Positions 43,918 through 52,986 of a DNA stretch of 64,000 nucleotides are shown one piece after another; the stretch's first letter is position 1; each line of letters starts with the position of its first letter. The DNA is from Bacteroidota bacterium (GTDB taxonomy: Bacteria > Bacteroidota > Bacteroidia > AKYH767-A > OLB10). The notes under the pieces were generated by a model. It saw nothing but the letters and a program-made list of their open reading frames with translations, was not told where the DNA came from and ran no database searches. The stretch lies in contig JAHEMF010000001.1 in the NCBI GenBank assembly GCA_024643795.1, forward strand, positions 62,001 through 126,000, in the 5' to 3' direction. A program made the translations under genes and the position numbers.

Positions 43918-45543
43918 ATGACCAGAAAACTCATATTCATCTTAATTTCAGCGTTTCTATTCAACTCAAAAGGTAACGGGCAGCCATTTCAAAAAATGTG
44001 GGACGTATCGTTTGGAGGCAGTCTGGATGATGTGGTAGAATCCTACTTCAGCAATTTTGATGGAGGGTTTATAATGGGAGGCAGCACTTTAAGTGGGATT
44101 TCAGGTGACAAATCAGAGGCAAACTGGGATCCTACCATGCAAACACAGGATTTTTGGATAATTCGCACTGATTCTTCAGGTAACAAGATCTGGGATCACC
44201 GATTTGGTGGTACAAATGCCGACCTTCTAGTTGAAATAATTTCGACGAGTGATGGCAATATCTTGGCTGGTGGTGAATCATATTCAGGGGTCGGAGGTAA
44301 CAAATCCCAGCCCAATTGGGATCCTGCGCAAGGATCACAGGATTACTGGATCATAAAATTTGATCAACAGGGAAATAAAATATGGGACAAAAGATTTGGA
44401 GGAACAGCATTTGATATTTTCGGTGGTGTTAGAGAAACTTCTGATGGTGGGTTTTTAGTAGGCGGCTCATCTATTTCTGGTATTGGAGGTGATAAAACCG
44501 TCAGCAATTGGGGAAGCTGGGATTTCTGGGTAGTTAAGACCGATTCCAATGGAAACAAATTATGGGATAACCGATATGGTGGTTTGCAGGATGAGTTCCT
44601 GACATCTGTTGTAGCTACTACTGACGGCGGTGGCTTGTTTGGAGGCTACTCTAAATCAGTGGCCGGTGGTGATCATTCACAAGGCAATGTAGGCTCTTTC
44701 GATTATTGGGTGATACGGGTCAACTCAAATGGAACTAAGCTCTGGGACAAGAATTTTGGAGGCAATTTCAATGATTGGTTATTTTGTATGTCCAATTACA
44801 GTGATGGAGGGTTTATTCTCGGTGGCCAGTCATTCTCCGGAGTAAGTGGTGACAAATCCGAACCTAACCATGACCCTACACCGGCAGGTTCCGATATGTG
44901 GGTGATTCGTATCGATGCCAATGGCAATAAGATCTGGGACCGAACAATTGGCGGTAATGAAGTTGAAGACATTGGTTATATAATTGAAACTGATGATAAA
45001 GGTTTAATGATCAATGGTGAATCTTATTCCAATACGGGTGGTGATAAAACAGAAGATAATCTGGGAATAGAACAAACCTGGGTTGTCAAGACCGATAGCA
45101 GCGGAGTAATTCAATGGGATAAGACCATTTTCACAACAGGTCATGATGAAAAAGGCGGAGCATTCCCAATAAATGACTTGTGTTTCCTAGTGGTCAATTA
45201 CACTGATTCTGACACAGGCGGATACAAGACTCAGATGTCCAAAGGGTTTGGTGATTTCTGGATGGTTAAGATGTGCGATATAACGGTAGGTTTAGATGAA
45301 ACTACCCAAAACAACCTTAATATATTCCCCAATCCTGCAGAAGAGTATTTAATTTTACAGTTTGAGAATCAGAATGTACCGTACAGGTTCCGTATCACAA
45401 ATATTCAGGGCCAGTTGATAAAAAAGCAAGAGGAACAAGTATCTGATCGAATCAACATTTCAGACCTCAAAGAAGGTTACTACTTCATAACTATTGAAAG
45501 CAAGAATTTTTATTTCACAAAGCCATTTGTGAAACTCAAATGA
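43918..45543 (+). CDS. Repeat-rich secreted protein with T9SS type A tail
   Basis: A 541-residue secreted protein. After the signal peptide (to ~22) come about six or seven ~60-66-residue repeats of the form DGGFIxGGSSxSGxGGDKSExN, DxWIIRTDSxGNKIWDxRFGG. These should fold as a beta-propeller-like array of SBBP-type blades. The C-terminus is a type A sorting domain (LNIFPNPAEEYLILQFENQ, RITNIQGQLIKK, LKEGYYFITIE). A near-consensus -7 box (TAATTTAG) is at 43876-43883. Surface or extracellular; ligand unknown. Its stop abuts the deoxynucleoside kinase stop with no gap. Confidence 0.85.
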   Translation: MTRKLIFILISAFLFNSKGNGQPFQKMWDVSFGGSLDDVVESYFSNFDGGFIMGGSTLSGISGDKSEANWDPTMQTQDFWIIRTDSSGNKIWDHRFGGTNADLLVEIISTSDGNILAGGESYSGVGGNKSQPNWDPAQGSQDYWIIKFDQQGNKIWDKRFGGTAFDIFGGVRETSDGGFLVGGSSISGIGGDKTVSNWGSWDFWVVKTDSNGNKLWDNRYGGLQDEFLTSVVATTDGGGLFGGYSKSVAGGDHSQGNVGSFDYWVIRVNSNGTKLWDKNFGGNFNDWLFCMSNYSDGGFILGGQSFSGVSGDKSEPNHDPTPAGSDMWVIRIDANGNKIWDRTIGGNEVEDIGYIIETDDKGLMINGESYSNTGGDKTEDNLGIEQTWVVKTDSSGVIQWDKTIFTTGHDEKGGAFPINDLCFLVVNYTDSDTGGYKTQMSKGFGDFWMVKMCDITVGLDETTQNNLNIFPNPAEEYLILQFENQNVPYRFRITNIQGQLIKKQEEQVSDRINISDLKEGYYFITIESKNFYFTKPFVKLK

Positions 45544-46158
45544 TCAGAACAAACCATTCATTTCTGCATTAACTCGGTTTACTATCATTCCAAGATGTTC
45601 AGGATTTTCAGCAAAATTAAGTTCATCTATATCAACCACCAGCATTTTACCTTGTTCATAGGTTGAAATCCATGCTTCATATCTTTCATTTAACCTTTTT
45701 AAATAATCGATCCTGATGGTATTTTCATAAGGTCTTCCTCTTTTCTGTATCTGATTAACCAATGAAGGAACTGAACCTCTGAGATAGATCAAAAGATCTG
45801 GAGGTTTAATAAATTCCTCCATCAACTTGAACAGGTCAATATAATTACGATAATCTCTGGTGGTCATCAACCCCATTGCATGCAAGTTAGGTGCAAAAAT
45901 GTGAGCATCTTCATAGATAGTCCTATCCTGTATGATCTTCTTATCAGATCTCATAATCTCAGCTACTTGTGCAAACCTGTTTTTCAGAAAGTAGATCTGC
46001 AAATTGAACGACCAACGTTGCATATCTTCGTAAAAGTCATTGAGATACGGATTATCATCAACATCTTCGTAATGTGGCTCCCATTTAAAATTTTTGGCAA
46101 GGAGAGTTGTTAAAGTTGTTTTGCCGGAGCCAATATTTCCTGCTACCGCTACATGCAT
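45544..46158 (-). CDS. Deoxynucleoside kinase (dAdo/dCyd/dGuo type)
   Basis: Phosphorylates deoxynucleosides for nucleotide salvage. It is 204 residues from the ATG giving MHVAVAGNIGSGK; the longer frame adds 20 residues before the P-loop and is less likely. Motifs: P-loop GNIGSGKTT (7-15), YLNDFYEDMQRWSFNLQIYFL, QDRTIYEDAHIFA (catalytic Glu-Asp-Arg region), and the lid YLRGSVPSLVNQIQKRGRPYE. Substrate base preference cannot be told from motifs alone. It is downstream of the GH3-type gene pair but separated by ~70 bases. Confidence 0.9.
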   Translation of the reverse strand: MHVAVAGNIGSGKTTLTTLLAKNFKWEPHYEDVDDNPYLNDFYEDMQRWSFNLQIYFLKNRFAQVAEIMRSDKKIIQDRTIYEDAHIFAPNLHAMGLMTTRDYRNYIDLFKLMEEFIKPPDLLIYLRGSVPSLVNQIQKRGRPYENTIRIDYLKRLNERYEAWISTYEQGKMLVVDIDELNFAENPEHLGMIVNRVNAEMNGLF

Positions 46159-46227
46159 ATTTTTAAGATCGGTTAGTTTTAGTTGGGTGTATGAAAAATA
46201 CTGCCGACCAAAATACAAATTATTACC

Positions 46228-47022
46228 TTACTCATAGCTATAAACCAATATAGAGCTGCCTGACCGAATGACCAATCTTCCTTCCTCAACTCTTATTCCA
46301 TCAGCATCCACCTTTTCAGGCAACACCATTTGCTCCACTATACCATCTGATATACCTATCCTTTGAACCTTTTTTCCATTGAATACCAGAATTTTATTGC
46401 CTGAGACCTGAAATGAGGTAAGTTCCTCAATCCGAACTGTTTTGAAATAGGTACCGTACTGATCAAAAACAAGAAGCCCTAATCCAGGCACATGCATTAC
46501 AACCCAATTACCGGAATCTGTCAATCCATCAGGATCTGAAGGAAGATCATCCACTCTATCGATCAGAGTGCTTTCTGCAATAACATTCAGCTGCTCGTTT
46601 AATTTGATGAGTTTACGCTGCGCAGGGTCATAAAGCCAGTACCCCTGGCGGGGAGATATACAGATCAGTTGCGACATTGGATATCCTAGCGACTGCAATG
46701 AAAAGCTAATATTTTCCGAAAATCCGGCATCCAAAATTGAAACATCACCGTATGCGGGAAAGAACAATAGAATTTTTAAAGGATCACGAGTATCAATATA
46801 ACCAAGTTCTCCCCTATTATAAATACTGAATTCCTGTTCCAATTTTCCGGCAGCAGAATATCTGACCAAATTTCCGGATGAGTAAGTATAGATTCTCCCA
46901 AGGGGATCGGTAGTAAAACTGGTATCAGTTTCCTCAATCGTAGCTAACAAAGTATACTTTTGAGCAAAAGAAGGAATTGCACAAATGCTTAAAAGGATCA
47001 TATAAATAATTGACTTTATCAT
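46228..47022 (-). CDS. Secreted beta-propeller-like protein of unknown function
   Basis: A 264-residue exported protein: signal peptide (IIYMILLSICAIPSFAQ), then short beta-strand repeats such as GRIYTYSSGNLVRYSAAGKLEQEF, GDVSILDAGF, GYWLYDPAQRKLIKLNEQL and LLVFDQYGTYFKTVRIEEL, consistent with a six- or seven-bladed propeller. No family name is certain. It overlaps the GH3-type gene by four bases, so the two are co-translated. A secreted protein coupled to a cytoplasmic acyl-activating enzyme is unexpected, and their link is unexplained. Confidence 0.72.
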   Translation of the reverse strand: MIKSIIYMILLSICAIPSFAQKYTLLATIEETDTSFTTDPLGRIYTYSSGNLVRYSAAGKLEQEFSIYNRGELGYIDTRDPLKILLFFPAYGDVSILDAGFSENISFSLQSLGYPMSQLICISPRQGYWLYDPAQRKLIKLNEQLNVIAESTLIDRVDDLPSDPDGLTDSGNWVVMHVPGLGLLVFDQYGTYFKTVRIEELTSFQVSGNKILVFNGKKVQRIGISDGIVEQMVLPEKVDADGIRVEEGRLVIRSGSSILVYSYE

Positions 47023-48542
47023 ACAGACAATTCAGAAATTACATCGTTAAGTTCTTCTGCAATAGCTCTGTTATTAGAAAGCCGGGGCACCTTGTGTTGT
47101 CCTCCAAGCTTATCTTTCTTTTTGAGCCAAGAGTAGAAAGTCCCTTCAGGTACCATTATTATTTGAGGACTTGACAAAGCCATATCTCTGTATCTTTTTG
47201 CTTCATAATCAGAGTTCAGTTCTTTCAACTTATTATCAAGAATATTGCCAAATTCTTCAATATTTGCAGGTTGTTTTTGAAATTCAATAAACCATTCATG
47301 AGCACCATTGCTGGAATCACCAAAATACACAGGGCAAGCTGAGAACTCTTCTATAATGGAATCTGTTAGTTTACACGCTTCAGCTATAGCTCTTTCTGCA
47401 TTATCAACAATAAGTTCTTCGCCAAAAGCATTTATAAATGATGCTGTTCTTCCAGTGATCCTGAATCTATATGGGTTTGTTGATGTAAACTTGATAGTAT
47501 CTCCTATCATATATCTCCATAAACCGCCATTGGTAGTTATTACCATAGCGTAGTTAACTCCATTCACAACTTGATCTAAACCAATTGCATTTGGATACTC
47601 ATTTCCAATTTCATCAAAAGGAATAAATTCATAATATATTCCATAATCAAGCATGAGTAATAATTCCTCAGAATCAGGTTTATCTTGTATGCCAAAAAAT
47701 CCTTCACTTGCATTATAAGTTTCATAATAACGCATATTAGGATCAGGTATCAATTTTTTGAATTGTTCACGATAAGGAGCGAAATTTACTGCTCCATGTG
47801 CAAATAGCTCAAGATTTGGCCAAACCTTTGTAATATCTTTCTCTCCTGTTATCTCCAATACTTTCCTCAGCAAAACTAGTGTCCATGAAGGCACACCTGA
47901 CAAATTAGTAACATCTTCCTGGCTGGTGATAAGTGCCATTCTTTCAATCTTTTGTTCCCACTTATCCATCAGAGCTATAGAAAGTTCGGGAGTTCTGAAC
48001 AGCTGGATCCAATAAGGAAGGTTTTGAATTAGAATTGCTGAAAGGTCGCCATAAAACGACTCATTCGACATGGAATTGATCTGATGACTTCCACCCAGAG
48101 AAAGTAACTTACCATTAAACAAGCCGGTGTTTGGATGGTTATTGCAGTATATGGATAACATGTCCTTACCACCTTTGAAATGACACTCTTCGAGTGATTC
48201 ATTAGTAACCGGAATGAATTTACTTTTCGCGGATGTGGTACCTGATGACTTTGCGAACCATTTCACCTCTGTATTCCACAACAGTCGTTGTTCACCCTGC
48301 CTGAGCCTCATTATATAGGGCTTCAATGATTCATAATCCTGAACCGGTACCCTATTTCTAAAATCCTCTTTAGTACGAATTGTGGCATAATCGTATTTCC
48401 TACCCCACTCAGTAAACCTTCCTGCATTGATAAGTTTATTGAACCATTCTTCCTGCACCTCATGGGGGTACTTTAAGAATAATTCAATCTGGTGGATCCG
48501 CTTTTTCATGATCCAATACAGAATAGAATTTATAAGTGGCAT
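47019..48542 (-). CDS. GH3 auxin-responsive promoter family acyl-adenylating protein
   Basis: A 507-residue member of the GH3 branch of the ANL superfamily, which activates a carboxylic acid as acyl-AMP and joins it to an amine, as plant GH3 does for jasmonate or auxin. Motifs: WFAKSSGTTSAKSKFIPV (ATP-binding P-loop), FEGFFGIQD-like NASEGFFGIQDKP, GLWRYMIGDTIKFTS and the C-terminal RITGRTASFINAFGEEL. Bacterial members are common in Bacteroidota and mostly uncharacterised; the substrate is unknown and unlikely to be auxin by default. Leads a two-gene operon with the secreted propeller-like protein. Confidence 0.9.
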   Translation of the reverse strand: MPLINSILYWIMKKRIHQIELFLKYPHEVQEEWFNKLINAGRFTEWGRKYDYATIRTKEDFRNRVPVQDYESLKPYIMRLRQGEQRLLWNTEVKWFAKSSGTTSAKSKFIPVTNESLEECHFKGGKDMLSIYCNNHPNTGLFNGKLLSLGGSHQINSMSNESFYGDLSAILIQNLPYWIQLFRTPELSIALMDKWEQKIERMALITSQEDVTNLSGVPSWTLVLLRKVLEITGEKDITKVWPNLELFAHGAVNFAPYREQFKKLIPDPNMRYYETYNASEGFFGIQDKPDSEELLLMLDYGIYYEFIPFDEIGNEYPNAIGLDQVVNGVNYAMVITTNGGLWRYMIGDTIKFTSTNPYRFRITGRTASFINAFGEELIVDNAERAIAEACKLTDSIIEEFSACPVYFGDSSNGAHEWFIEFQKQPANIEEFGNILDNKLKELNSDYEAKRYRDMALSSPQIIMVPEGTFYSWLKKKDKLGGQHKVPRLSNNRAIAEELNDVISELSV

Positions 48543-48590
48543 CTACAGATCAATTAACCCTGAAATATAAGCAAACCAAAAATTACTTGA

Positions 48591-50282
48591 TCAGGTCGAC
48601 AGATGTTTCTTTTTAGATTGCTGAAAAAACGCTGTAATTTCATTAACTCCCAGACAATTCAATGTATCTGAGGCAGTCAAATACCCTTTACGGCCAATAC
48701 ATACGCCATAATACATATTAGCAAGGCCATCTACTGAATGAGCATCCGGGTTTACAGAGATCATAACACCTCTGGAAATAGCATAATGAATCCATCGCCA
48801 GTCTAAGTCAAGTCTGTAGGGGTGAGCATTTAACTCAATAACAACACCGTTTTCAGCACATGCATCAATTATCCTTTTGTGGTCAAGTGGATATCCTTCA
48901 CGTGCCAATAGCAACCTGCCGGTTGGATGGCCTAAAATAGTTGTATAAGGGTTTTCCACAGCTTTCAGGATCCGTTCAGTTGCTTTTTCAATATTCATTT
49001 TTAATCCGGAATGGACAGAAGCTACAATGAAGTCAAAGCTCTCCAAAACATCATTGTCATAATCAAGTGAACCATCATGAAGTATGTCAGATTCAATTCC
49101 TTTAAATATTTTAAATGTATCATATCTGCTATTAAGCTCATCGATCTCCTTATGTTGTTCAATTATTCGTTCCGTGTTCATTCCATTAGCGTAGAATGCG
49201 CTTTTGCTATGATCACAGATTCCGAAGTACTGAAGCCCCATTTCCATGCATTTCAAAGCCATCTCTTCCAGTGAATTTATTCCATCGCTGTAGGTAGAAT
49301 GATTATGCAGGGTACCTTTTATATCATCAATTTTTATTAGCGGCTTTATGTTGTTTTTATATGCTTGTTCAATCTCACCTGCACCCTCTCTCAATTCTGG
49401 CTCAATAAACTGCATACCCAATTCCTGATAAAGATTTTTTTCACTGAACCCTGTTTTTTCAATTGAATCAACTTTTAGAATATGTTGAATCTGACTGATG
49501 TGAGCTTCAGAACCTGTGAGTATAAATCTCAAAAAATCAAATGTATCGTTTTCGCATATATGAAACTTGATATGTAACCCATCATCATGTTTACAGGTCA
49601 ATACATTCTGATATTCCAACTCCCAATTTTGATACACATTGCCTCCAAGCAATTGTTTTATAGAATCAGCTTTTTGGTTAATAACAATATCAAGAGCTTC
49701 CAGAACTTCACATTTTCTTCTGTAGGGTCCACAAAATTCAAGTTTCAGATCTTTAAACTGACCATTTTGAAAAAGTCCTGCTATTTCATTTGCAACACTA
49801 TCTGCGTAAGCATAATGATGAAACCTTTCATTTGCAATGGTGAACTCCAGAGCTGCCTTGATCTGTTCCTGTGTTTTAATCCCAAATCCTTTCAAAGAAA
49901 TAAGTCTGTTCTCATTACAGGCATAAAGAAGTTCTCCAGGAGATTCAACTTCTAGTTCTTTCCAGAGCCTTCCTGTTTTTTTAGGTCCAATACCTTTTAT
50001 CTGCATGATCTCAATAACACCGGGAGGTGTATTCTCTAAATAGTTATCAATCTCAGGCAAAACTCCGGATGAAACTATAGTATTTATCTTATCTACTATA
50101 GTTTTACCTATTCCTGGCAAGGAAGCCATTTCTTTCGCATCTAATTCTGCTACAGATCCCGAATATCTTTCAATTTGAAATGATGCATTATTATAAGACT
50201 TTATCCGGAACTGATTTTCACCATGCAACTCCATCAAACGAGCCAGTTGCTTTAATACCCCGGCAATTTCTTTGTTACTCAT
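48591..50282 (-). CDS. polX: PolX-type protein: HhH/Pol-beta-like region with degenerate active site plus PHP phosphoesterase
   Basis: A 563-residue protein with bacterial PolX layout: HhH/8-kDa domain (SLPGIGKTIVDKI, IKGIGPKKTGRLW, LKGFGIKTQEQ), Pol-beta palm, and C-terminal PHP domain. PHP metal ligands look intact: LHNHSTYSDG (His326, His328), GICDHSKSA, GIESDIL, ASVHSG, LGHPTGRLL, NPDAHS. In the palm, the expected Asp-x-Asp is reduced: GPYRRKCEVLEALDIVI keeps one Asp (198) and has Ala196 at the other. The third Asp (usually VDLR) reads IKFH, with Lys239. So nucleotide transfer is probably lost, while exonuclease or AP-endonuclease action via PHP may remain. Ends 48 bases from the GH3-type gene. 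Confidence 0.88.
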   Translation of the reverse strand: MSNKEIAGVLKQLARLMELHGENQFRIKSYNNASFQIERYSGSVAELDAKEMASLPGIGKTIVDKINTIVSSGVLPEIDNYLENTPPGVIEIMQIKGIGPKKTGRLWKELEVESPGELLYACNENRLISLKGFGIKTQEQIKAALEFTIANERFHHYAYADSVANEIAGLFQNGQFKDLKLEFCGPYRRKCEVLEALDIVINQKADSIKQLLGGNVYQNWELEYQNVLTCKHDDGLHIKFHICENDTFDFLRFILTGSEAHISQIQHILKVDSIEKTGFSEKNLYQELGMQFIEPELREGAGEIEQAYKNNIKPLIKIDDIKGTLHNHSTYSDGINSLEEMALKCMEMGLQYFGICDHSKSAFYANGMNTERIIEQHKEIDELNSRYDTFKIFKGIESDILHDGSLDYDNDVLESFDFIVASVHSGLKMNIEKATERILKAVENPYTTILGHPTGRLLLAREGYPLDHKRIIDACAENGVVIELNAHPYRLDLDWRWIHYAISRGVMISVNPDAHSVDGLANMYYGVCIGRKGYLTASDTLNCLGVNEITAFFQQSKKKHLST

Positions 50283-50311
50283 GTACTAAAAATTAAATTA
50301 AATGCATGCGA

Positions 50312-52087
50312 TCATGGTAAGGGGATTCCAGGTGGCAACAGAATCTGAATGCCTTCCATTTCAATAATTCTTTTTATTTGAGTATACGCCGGATACAAAT
50401 CACCATACCTGATCGACTCTATTTTGGAATTAACCTCTGTGCCCAATCCTTCCATTAATCTGATGAAGGGGTCTTTCTGCGTTGGCAATTCCACAACTCT
50501 GTAGTTACTTAATCCTGCAAGTTTCGCAGCAACATCAATTGATCTCAACAACCCTCCCTCGCTGTCGACAAGTTTATTGGACATCGCTTGTGTTCCAACA
50601 TAAACCCTGCCACCTCCCAATGAATCGACCATATCCAAAGACATCTTGCGGGCTGTACTCACCCGGGAAATAAAACTGTGATATGTAGTATCAACCATTT
50701 CACCCATCCAATCTTTCTCATCATCCGTTAGAGGCCTAGACATATTTGGGAAATCAGCATAAGGGTTAGTTTTGTAACCGTCGAAATTTATTCCCAACTT
50801 ATCATTCAGAAATTTCTGTGCATTGAATATCAATCCGATCACGCCAATTGAACCGGTTATAGAACTTTTATTTACTAATACTGTGTCCGCTGCACAACTG
50901 ATATAATAGCCACCTGAAGCTGCCACATCACCCATGGAAACAACCACCGGTTTTTTTTCACCCGCAATTTGCACTGCCCTTAGAATCGTTTCTGATCCGA
51001 TCGGACTCCCCCCGGGGGAGTTGACTCGTAAAACTATCGCTTTCACCCTTTCATCCTCCCCTGCTTTATAAACGGTTTCAGCAAATTCAGGCGCATTTAA
51101 GACATCATCACCATTACCACCATCTAAGATTGTTCCACTTGCATATAGTATTGCTATCTTATCTAATGAAAGTGTTTCTGCACCTGGCCATTTAGCTATT
51201 GCTGAATATTTCCTGATCGGAATGTATTTAGGTTTATCATTTGCAGTTAAATTCAGTTTTTCATACAAGTGATCATCAAATTCATCTCTGAATCCAACAT
51301 TTGTTATAAGCTTGGCTCTTTTAAGTTCCGTTGCTCTTTTCATCACATGCTTATTTGAAAGAGTCACTAAAGTATCAACACTAACGTTTCGCGTACGTGA
51401 TATGTCATTCAGTATATTCTGCCACACAGCATCTACATATTGTTTTACCTGTAGTTTATTTTCAGGGCTCATTTGGTACAATGCCCATGTTTCTGCAGCA
51501 CTTTTGTATTTTCCTTTACGGATAACCTGTGGTTCAATACCCAGTTTATCCAATGCACCTCTTAGGAAGGCTGATTGAGCACTTAGGCCTGCCATCCACA
51601 CAAACCCTTCAGGATGCATCCAAATCTCATCTGCAACTGATACGAGGTAATAAGCTTTCTGACTATAAAAATCGGCGTAAGCCACTACAAATTTTCCGGA
51701 ACCTTTAAAATCCTCAAGTGCATCTCTTATCTCTTCTACGGTAGCAGTACCTGCTTGAATATCGGGCACTTCCAAAAATATGCCGGCGATCTTTTCATCA
51801 GTTGCAGCATAATTGATAGCCCTTAGTATATCATTTAAACCAGGCTGTATTGAGGATTTAAAAGTAGACAGGTCTATCGCATCAAACGGGTTGTTATTTT
51901 CACGATCGTTAACTGGTCCATTGAATTTAATATGAAGAACAGAGTTATACACAACATTTGCTTTATCTTCCTGACTAATGGAGTTGACCAAGATGGATAC
52001 AAGCATGCCAAAGAAAAATGTGAGTACAATTGCACCGATGATAAAACCTATCATGGATGCAAAGATGAATTTGAAGAATTGTTTCAT
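50312..52087 (-). CDS. sppA: Signal peptide peptidase SppA, long (67K) type
   Basis: A membrane-anchored serine protease that degrades cleaved signal peptides. It is 591 residues from the ATG giving MKQFFKFI; the longer frame would add 14 residues ahead of the anchor. It has an N-terminal transmembrane helix (FIIGAIVLTFFFGMLVSILV) and two tandem ClpP-like domains. The catalytic Lys is in VIRKGKYKSAAETW of the first half and the nucleophile Ser in KSSITGSIGVIG of the second, the split dyad of the E. coli-type enzyme. RVNSPGGSPIGSE and VAASGGYYISC support the fold. It diverges from folK. Confidence 0.95.
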   Translation of the reverse strand: MKQFFKFIFASMIGFIIGAIVLTFFFGMLVSILVNSISQEDKANVVYNSVLHIKFNGPVNDRENNNPFDAIDLSTFKSSIQPGLNDILRAINYAATDEKIAGIFLEVPDIQAGTATVEEIRDALEDFKGSGKFVVAYADFYSQKAYYLVSVADEIWMHPEGFVWMAGLSAQSAFLRGALDKLGIEPQVIRKGKYKSAAETWALYQMSPENKLQVKQYVDAVWQNILNDISRTRNVSVDTLVTLSNKHVMKRATELKRAKLITNVGFRDEFDDHLYEKLNLTANDKPKYIPIRKYSAIAKWPGAETLSLDKIAILYASGTILDGGNGDDVLNAPEFAETVYKAGEDERVKAIVLRVNSPGGSPIGSETILRAVQIAGEKKPVVVSMGDVAASGGYYISCAADTVLVNKSSITGSIGVIGLIFNAQKFLNDKLGINFDGYKTNPYADFPNMSRPLTDDEKDWMGEMVDTTYHSFISRVSTARKMSLDMVDSLGGGRVYVGTQAMSNKLVDSEGGLLRSIDVAAKLAGLSNYRVVELPTQKDPFIRLMEGLGTEVNSKIESIRYGDLYPAYTQIKRIIEMEGIQILLPPGIPLP

Positions 52088-52153
52088 AATGCGAAGTTTT
52101 TGAAAGGCCACTAAATTAACTAATCTCATGTTGCCTTATCTTTAACCACATTT

Positions 52154-52642
52154 ATGACCCACCAAACAGCAATTATAGCAGGCTCAAATTTGGGCGACTC
52201 ATTGACAACCATCAAAGGTGCTCTACAATCAATAGCCGGACTTGCTTTTACTGACTATAGGTTTTCTTCCATTTATAAAACAGCACCTTGGGGAAACACT
52301 GATCAACCGGCATTTTATAATCAGATAATAATTGGTAAGTCACTTTTACCATCAATTCAACTTATGGACCTGTGTCTTGATATTGAACAACAACATGGCA
52401 GGATCAGAGGAAAAGACAAATACGGCCCCAGGGTACTTGATCTTGATATTCTCTTTTATGAAAACCTGGTTTTAAATAATCCAAAACTAACAATTCCTCA
52501 TAATCAATTGAATAACAGAAGGTTTGTTCTTGAACCTTTGGTTGAACTGGCACCTGATTGGATCCATCCAATAACAAAAGAATCTGCAATGAAACTACTT
52601 GAAAATTGCACTGATAGCCTTTCCGTTGACAGAATTGAATAA
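52154..52642 (+). CDS. folK: 2-amino-4-hydroxy-6-hydroxymethyldihydropteridine diphosphokinase
   Basis: Transfers pyrophosphate from ATP to 6-hydroxymethyl-dihydropterin in folate synthesis. It is 162 residues. Motifs: AGSNLGDSLTTIKGAL (opener), IYKTAPWGNTDQPAFYNQ, the metal/ATP loop GPRVLDLDILFYEN, and IPHNQLNNRRFVLEPLVELAP. It has its own divergent upstream region with sppA and a weak hairpin downstream; no other folate-synthesis gene adjoins it, but pabA and folD occur elsewhere in the window. Confidence 0.96.
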   Translation: MTHQTAIIAGSNLGDSLTTIKGALQSIAGLAFTDYRFSSIYKTAPWGNTDQPAFYNQIIIGKSLLPSIQLMDLCLDIEQQHGRIRGKDKYGPRVLDLDILFYENLVLNNPKLTIPHNQLNNRRFVLEPLVELAPDWIHPITKESAMKLLENCTDSLSVDRIE

Positions 52643-52986
52643 ACTCCTCAGAGTATATTACTATTAGTAATTAACAATTAACTGTTAACTTTTTATACAT
52701 CAACCCTTTCTGAAAGTTCTCAAGCTCTTGATTTGAACTTGACAAAATTGGATCACAATCAATGAAATCCAGTAAAATCAAGGGTTGTACATAAAAGTAG
52801 TATGAACTGCTTCATAAAAACAACCGGAATTTAACCTCCAGAATCTGGAAAACAACATGTGCGAGTGTGCACATAAGTATGTGAATAACAATTTATTAAA
52901 TAGTTGACAGCTTTTTTTAAATTGAAAAAACAAATGATTATACTTGCACCCTGAGACAGTTGTACAGATACTTAAAAAAACCAACC
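52643..52986. other. 344-base intergenic region between folK and the OmpA/TSP3 gene
   Basis: No gene was found. It holds a weak terminator-like hairpin after folK (TTAACA 52671-52676, loop ATTAAC, TGTTAA 52683-52688, then CTTTTT). An inverted repeat ATGTGC-GAGTGT-GCACAT lies near 52856-52873. A near-consensus -7 box (TATACTTG, 52939-52946, followed by CACC) lies 41 bases before the OmpA ATG. The long leader may carry regulation of that abundant porin-like protein. Confidence 0.45.

Noticed and set aside
52904-52909. TTGACA as a sigma-70-type -35 box for the OmpA/TSP3 gene
   Set aside because: No matching -10 hexamer lies at 16-18 bases, and this phylum uses a different primary promoter consensus; a near TAnnTTTG box occurs further downstream.
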